A stretch of 6,156 bases of DNA from DATKLX01 sp035542155 (lineage in GTDB: Bacteria > Chloroflexota > Anaerolineae > Anaerolineales > Anaerolineaceae). The stretch spans positions 1 through 6,156 of the forward strand of contig DATKLX010000226.1 in NCBI GenBank assembly GCA_035542155.1, written 5' to 3'. The notes beneath the pieces are model-generated. The model saw only the letters and a program-made list of their open reading frames with translations, was not told the DNA's origin and did no database searches. Numbering within the stretch: position 1 is the first letter of the stretch; every line of letters begins with the position of its first letter. Below, piece by piece: positions 5,231 through 6,156 of the stretch. Both the position numbers and the translations under genes were made by a program.

Positions 5231-5741
5231 TGGCCAACCCCCTGCGATAGTAGTACAACTGCGCTACCCCTTCCAGCACGGTGCCCCCGGCAATGGATAG
5301 AAAGAAGATGTTGAGCATCACCGCAGCGGAAGACCCCAGCAGCAGCGCAACCAGCCCCGCGATGAACCCAATCCCGGCGATGGCGAAACCGACCCACAAG
5401 GATTTCATCTCGATCAGCCGGTCCATTTCATCCTCAACAAACTCCATCTGGATCGATTTCTCAATTTGGCGGTCATCGACCTGCTCGTCGCGGATTTTCA
5501 TCTGTACGCCCATCTTTACGCCCATCGCAATCGACATCAGGACGTGAAAGACGATCTGGATGATGATGACGGCGACGATGCCAATGCCAATGAAAGTCAG
5601 GATGGCGCCCGCCCAAAATCTCAGGTCGCCTTCAGCGACGAGACCCGCCTGGTAGCGCCCAAAGGCATAGATGCAGTACGCCGCGATAATCGCAATCCCG
5701 GTGATGAGACTGACAACCGTTCTGCGTTCCTGGTATGACAT
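5223..5741 (-). CDS. Conserved four-helix membrane protein of XRE operon
   Basis: The 172-residue protein has four predicted membrane helices (about 8-28, 42-75, 115-135, 138-160) and an acidic/basic central loop (about 76-113) rich in Glu, Asp, Lys and Arg. It ends with QLYYYRRG. I recall close look-alikes in Clostridia and Chloroflexota encoded directly before small XRE regulators, but know no characterised function. Partner-sensing for the regulator is a guess from position. AGAGGAG about 8 nt before the ATG is a good ribosome-binding site. The loop contains a 12-bp near-tandem duplication giving MGVKMGVQM (73-81), which may have lengthened the second helix region. Confidence 0.8.
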   Translation of the reverse strand: MSYQERRTVVSLITGIAIIAAYCIYAFGRYQAGLVAEGDLRFWAGAILTFIGIGIVAVIIIQIVFHVLMSIAMGVKMGVQMKIRDEQVDDRQIEKSIQMEFVEDEMDRLIEMKSLWVGFAIAGIGFIAGLVALLLGSSAAVMLNIFFLSIAGGTVLEGVAQLYYYRRGLANG

Positions 5742-5780
5742 GGCCTGAACTCCTCTTTCGTCGTAATGTTATTTAGACAT

Positions 5781-5797
5781 ATAGTATCACATAGTAT
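5781..5797. promoter_or_regulatory. Direct repeats over the operon -10: candidate operator
   Basis: ATAGTAT occurs at 5781-5787 and again at 5791-5797, starting 10 bp apart, which is one helical turn. The repeats cover the -10 element and half the spacer of the operon promoter, a position from which the XRE protein encoded in the operon could repress. The second copy also overlaps the palindrome GTATAC (5794-5799). Confidence 0.4.
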
Positions 5798-5809
5798 ACA
5801 TAATGTCAA
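5781..5809 (-). promoter_or_regulatory. Promoter of the membrane protein-XRE-DUF4386 operon
   Basis: On the minus strand a perfect TTGACA (5804-5809) is followed after exactly 17 bp by TACTAT (5781-5786). The predicted leader is about 35 nt and ends in the AGAGGAG ribosome-binding site. Confidence 0.65.
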
Positions 5810-5871
5810 GTACATATAACATAATGGATCCTTTCTTTTACATGGATAACAGACCAATATCGTTTCTCGTG

Positions 5872-5894
5872 CTTGAATATTCCCCATATTCAAG
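5872..5894. promoter_or_regulatory. Perfect palindrome: candidate operator of the cyclase gene
   Basis: CTTGAATAT (5872-5880) and ATATTCAAG (5886-5894) are exact reverse complements around a 5-bp spacer TCCCC. The site covers the -35 and nearly all the spacer of the promoter for the gene at 5931, a typical place for a dimeric repressor. In RNA it would lie mostly upstream of the predicted start, so a DNA operator is more likely than an RNA hairpin. Confidence 0.55.
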
Positions 5895-5901
5895 ATATGA
5901 T
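5873..5901 (+). promoter_or_regulatory. Promoter of the cyclase-like gene
   Basis: TTGAAT (5873-5878) and TATGAT (5896-5901) are 17 bp apart, each 5/6 or close to the sigma-70 consensus. The predicted start is about 5908, giving a leader of some 23 nt that contains AAGAAAGGG as the ribosome-binding site. Confidence 0.6.
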
Positions 5902-5930
5902 TTATCAAATAGGAAGAAAGGGTCCGTGAA

Positions 5931-6156
5931 ATGCCTTCTGGATTATCACTTACCAAAGAAGAAATCGAAAAAATGTGGTACAACTATCTCACCTATGGGG
6001 AAACAGATTTAACCGGTTTAACCCACACACCCTGGTATTTCTCCAAACCATTCCACTCGCTTTACCAGCGCCTGCCGACCAACCCGCGCTGCCGCCTGTG
6101 TCGCCTCCCCTTCAAAGGCGTGGGTGGCGCGCTGATGCGTCACGCTATCGGAATCC
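5931..6156 (+). CDS. N-terminus of a probable adenylate/guanylate cyclase domain protein (partial)
   Basis: The frame is open from ATG 5931 to the window edge (75 codons) and the gene continues beyond it. The visible part has a helical start (LTKEEIEKMWYNYLTYGE, 7-24), then LYQRLPTNPRCRLCRLPFKGVGG (44-66) with C54 and C57. I recognise this RLP-NPRC-x-LC-x-PF-GG pattern as the Cys-containing lead segment of a group of class III adenylate/guanylate cyclases, common in Chloroflexota, in which more cysteines follow. The catalytic domain is outside the window, so cyclase activity is inferred from the lead segment only. It is transcribed divergently from the membrane protein-XRE operon. An alternative start at M15 is possible, but the AAAGGG signal fits 5931. 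Confidence 0.65.
   Translation, partial: MPSGLSLTKEEIEKMWYNYLTYGETDLTGLTHTPWYFSKPFHSLYQRLPTNPRCRLCRLPFKGVGGALMRHAIGI

Noticed and set aside
5621..5983. Minus-strand 120-codon frame across the divergent promoter region
   Set aside because: It overlaps the first part of the four-helix protein gene in another frame and covers the AT-rich promoter DNA, with no family resemblance.
5803..6012. Plus-strand 69-codon frame at the right edge
   Set aside because: It covers the promoter palindrome and the start of the cyclase-like gene in a different frame; the frame starting at 5931 gives a recognisable Cys-pair motif.

Overview
The window is a stretch of bacterial chromosome, most likely from a Chloroflexota (Anaerolineae-type) organism. 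That placement is an inference. It rests on the high-GC coding sequence, a sortase followed by a tiny single-helix membrane protein, a stand-alone degenerate receiver, and the start of a nucleotide-cyclase gene whose N-terminal Cys-pair motif I associate with that phylum. No marker gene fixes the taxonomy. Almost every protein gene lies on the minus strand. The exceptions are a tRNA-Val gene and the gene entering at the right edge.

Left block (1-2700): read on the minus strand, the order is a membrane-anchored sortase (GTG start, probably leaderless), a 71-residue tail-anchored membrane protein 22 bp downstream, and then, after 121 bp, a RumA/TrmA-type RNA m5U methyltransferase with all Fe-S and catalytic motifs intact. 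A compact 61-bp region separates the sortase from the divergent tRNA-Val(GAC) gene, which has a good sigma-70-type promoter.

Middle block (2696-3328): there is no intact gene here. A 35-bp copy of the tRNA 3' half (34/35 identical) lies 90 bp downstream of the original. It is followed by a phosphoesterase/phospholipase C-like fragment and a second reading frame broken at an A8 run and by a stop. I read this as debris at a tRNA integration site. Next, on the minus strand, come a receiver-domain protein lacking two conserved active-site residues and a small DUF4031 protein.

The most interesting site is 4171-4256, just upstream of the DUF4031 gene. A perfect 15-bp inverted repeat, whose arms contain the ribosome-binding site and start codon, flanks 56 bp that carry a rightward-pointing TTGACA-type promoter. 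Inversion of the core would aim that promoter at the DUF4031 start, so this looks like a very small invertible promoter switch. No recombinase is visible in the window.

Right block (4268-6156): three tightly coupled minus-strand genes form an operon encoding a four-helix membrane protein, a small Cro/CI-type regulator and a DUF4386 membrane protein. A strong promoter precedes it, with two direct repeats one helical turn apart that could be an autoregulatory operator. Divergent from it is the 5' end of a probable adenylate/guanylate cyclase gene, whose promoter contains a perfect 9-bp palindrome between and over the -35/-10 elements.
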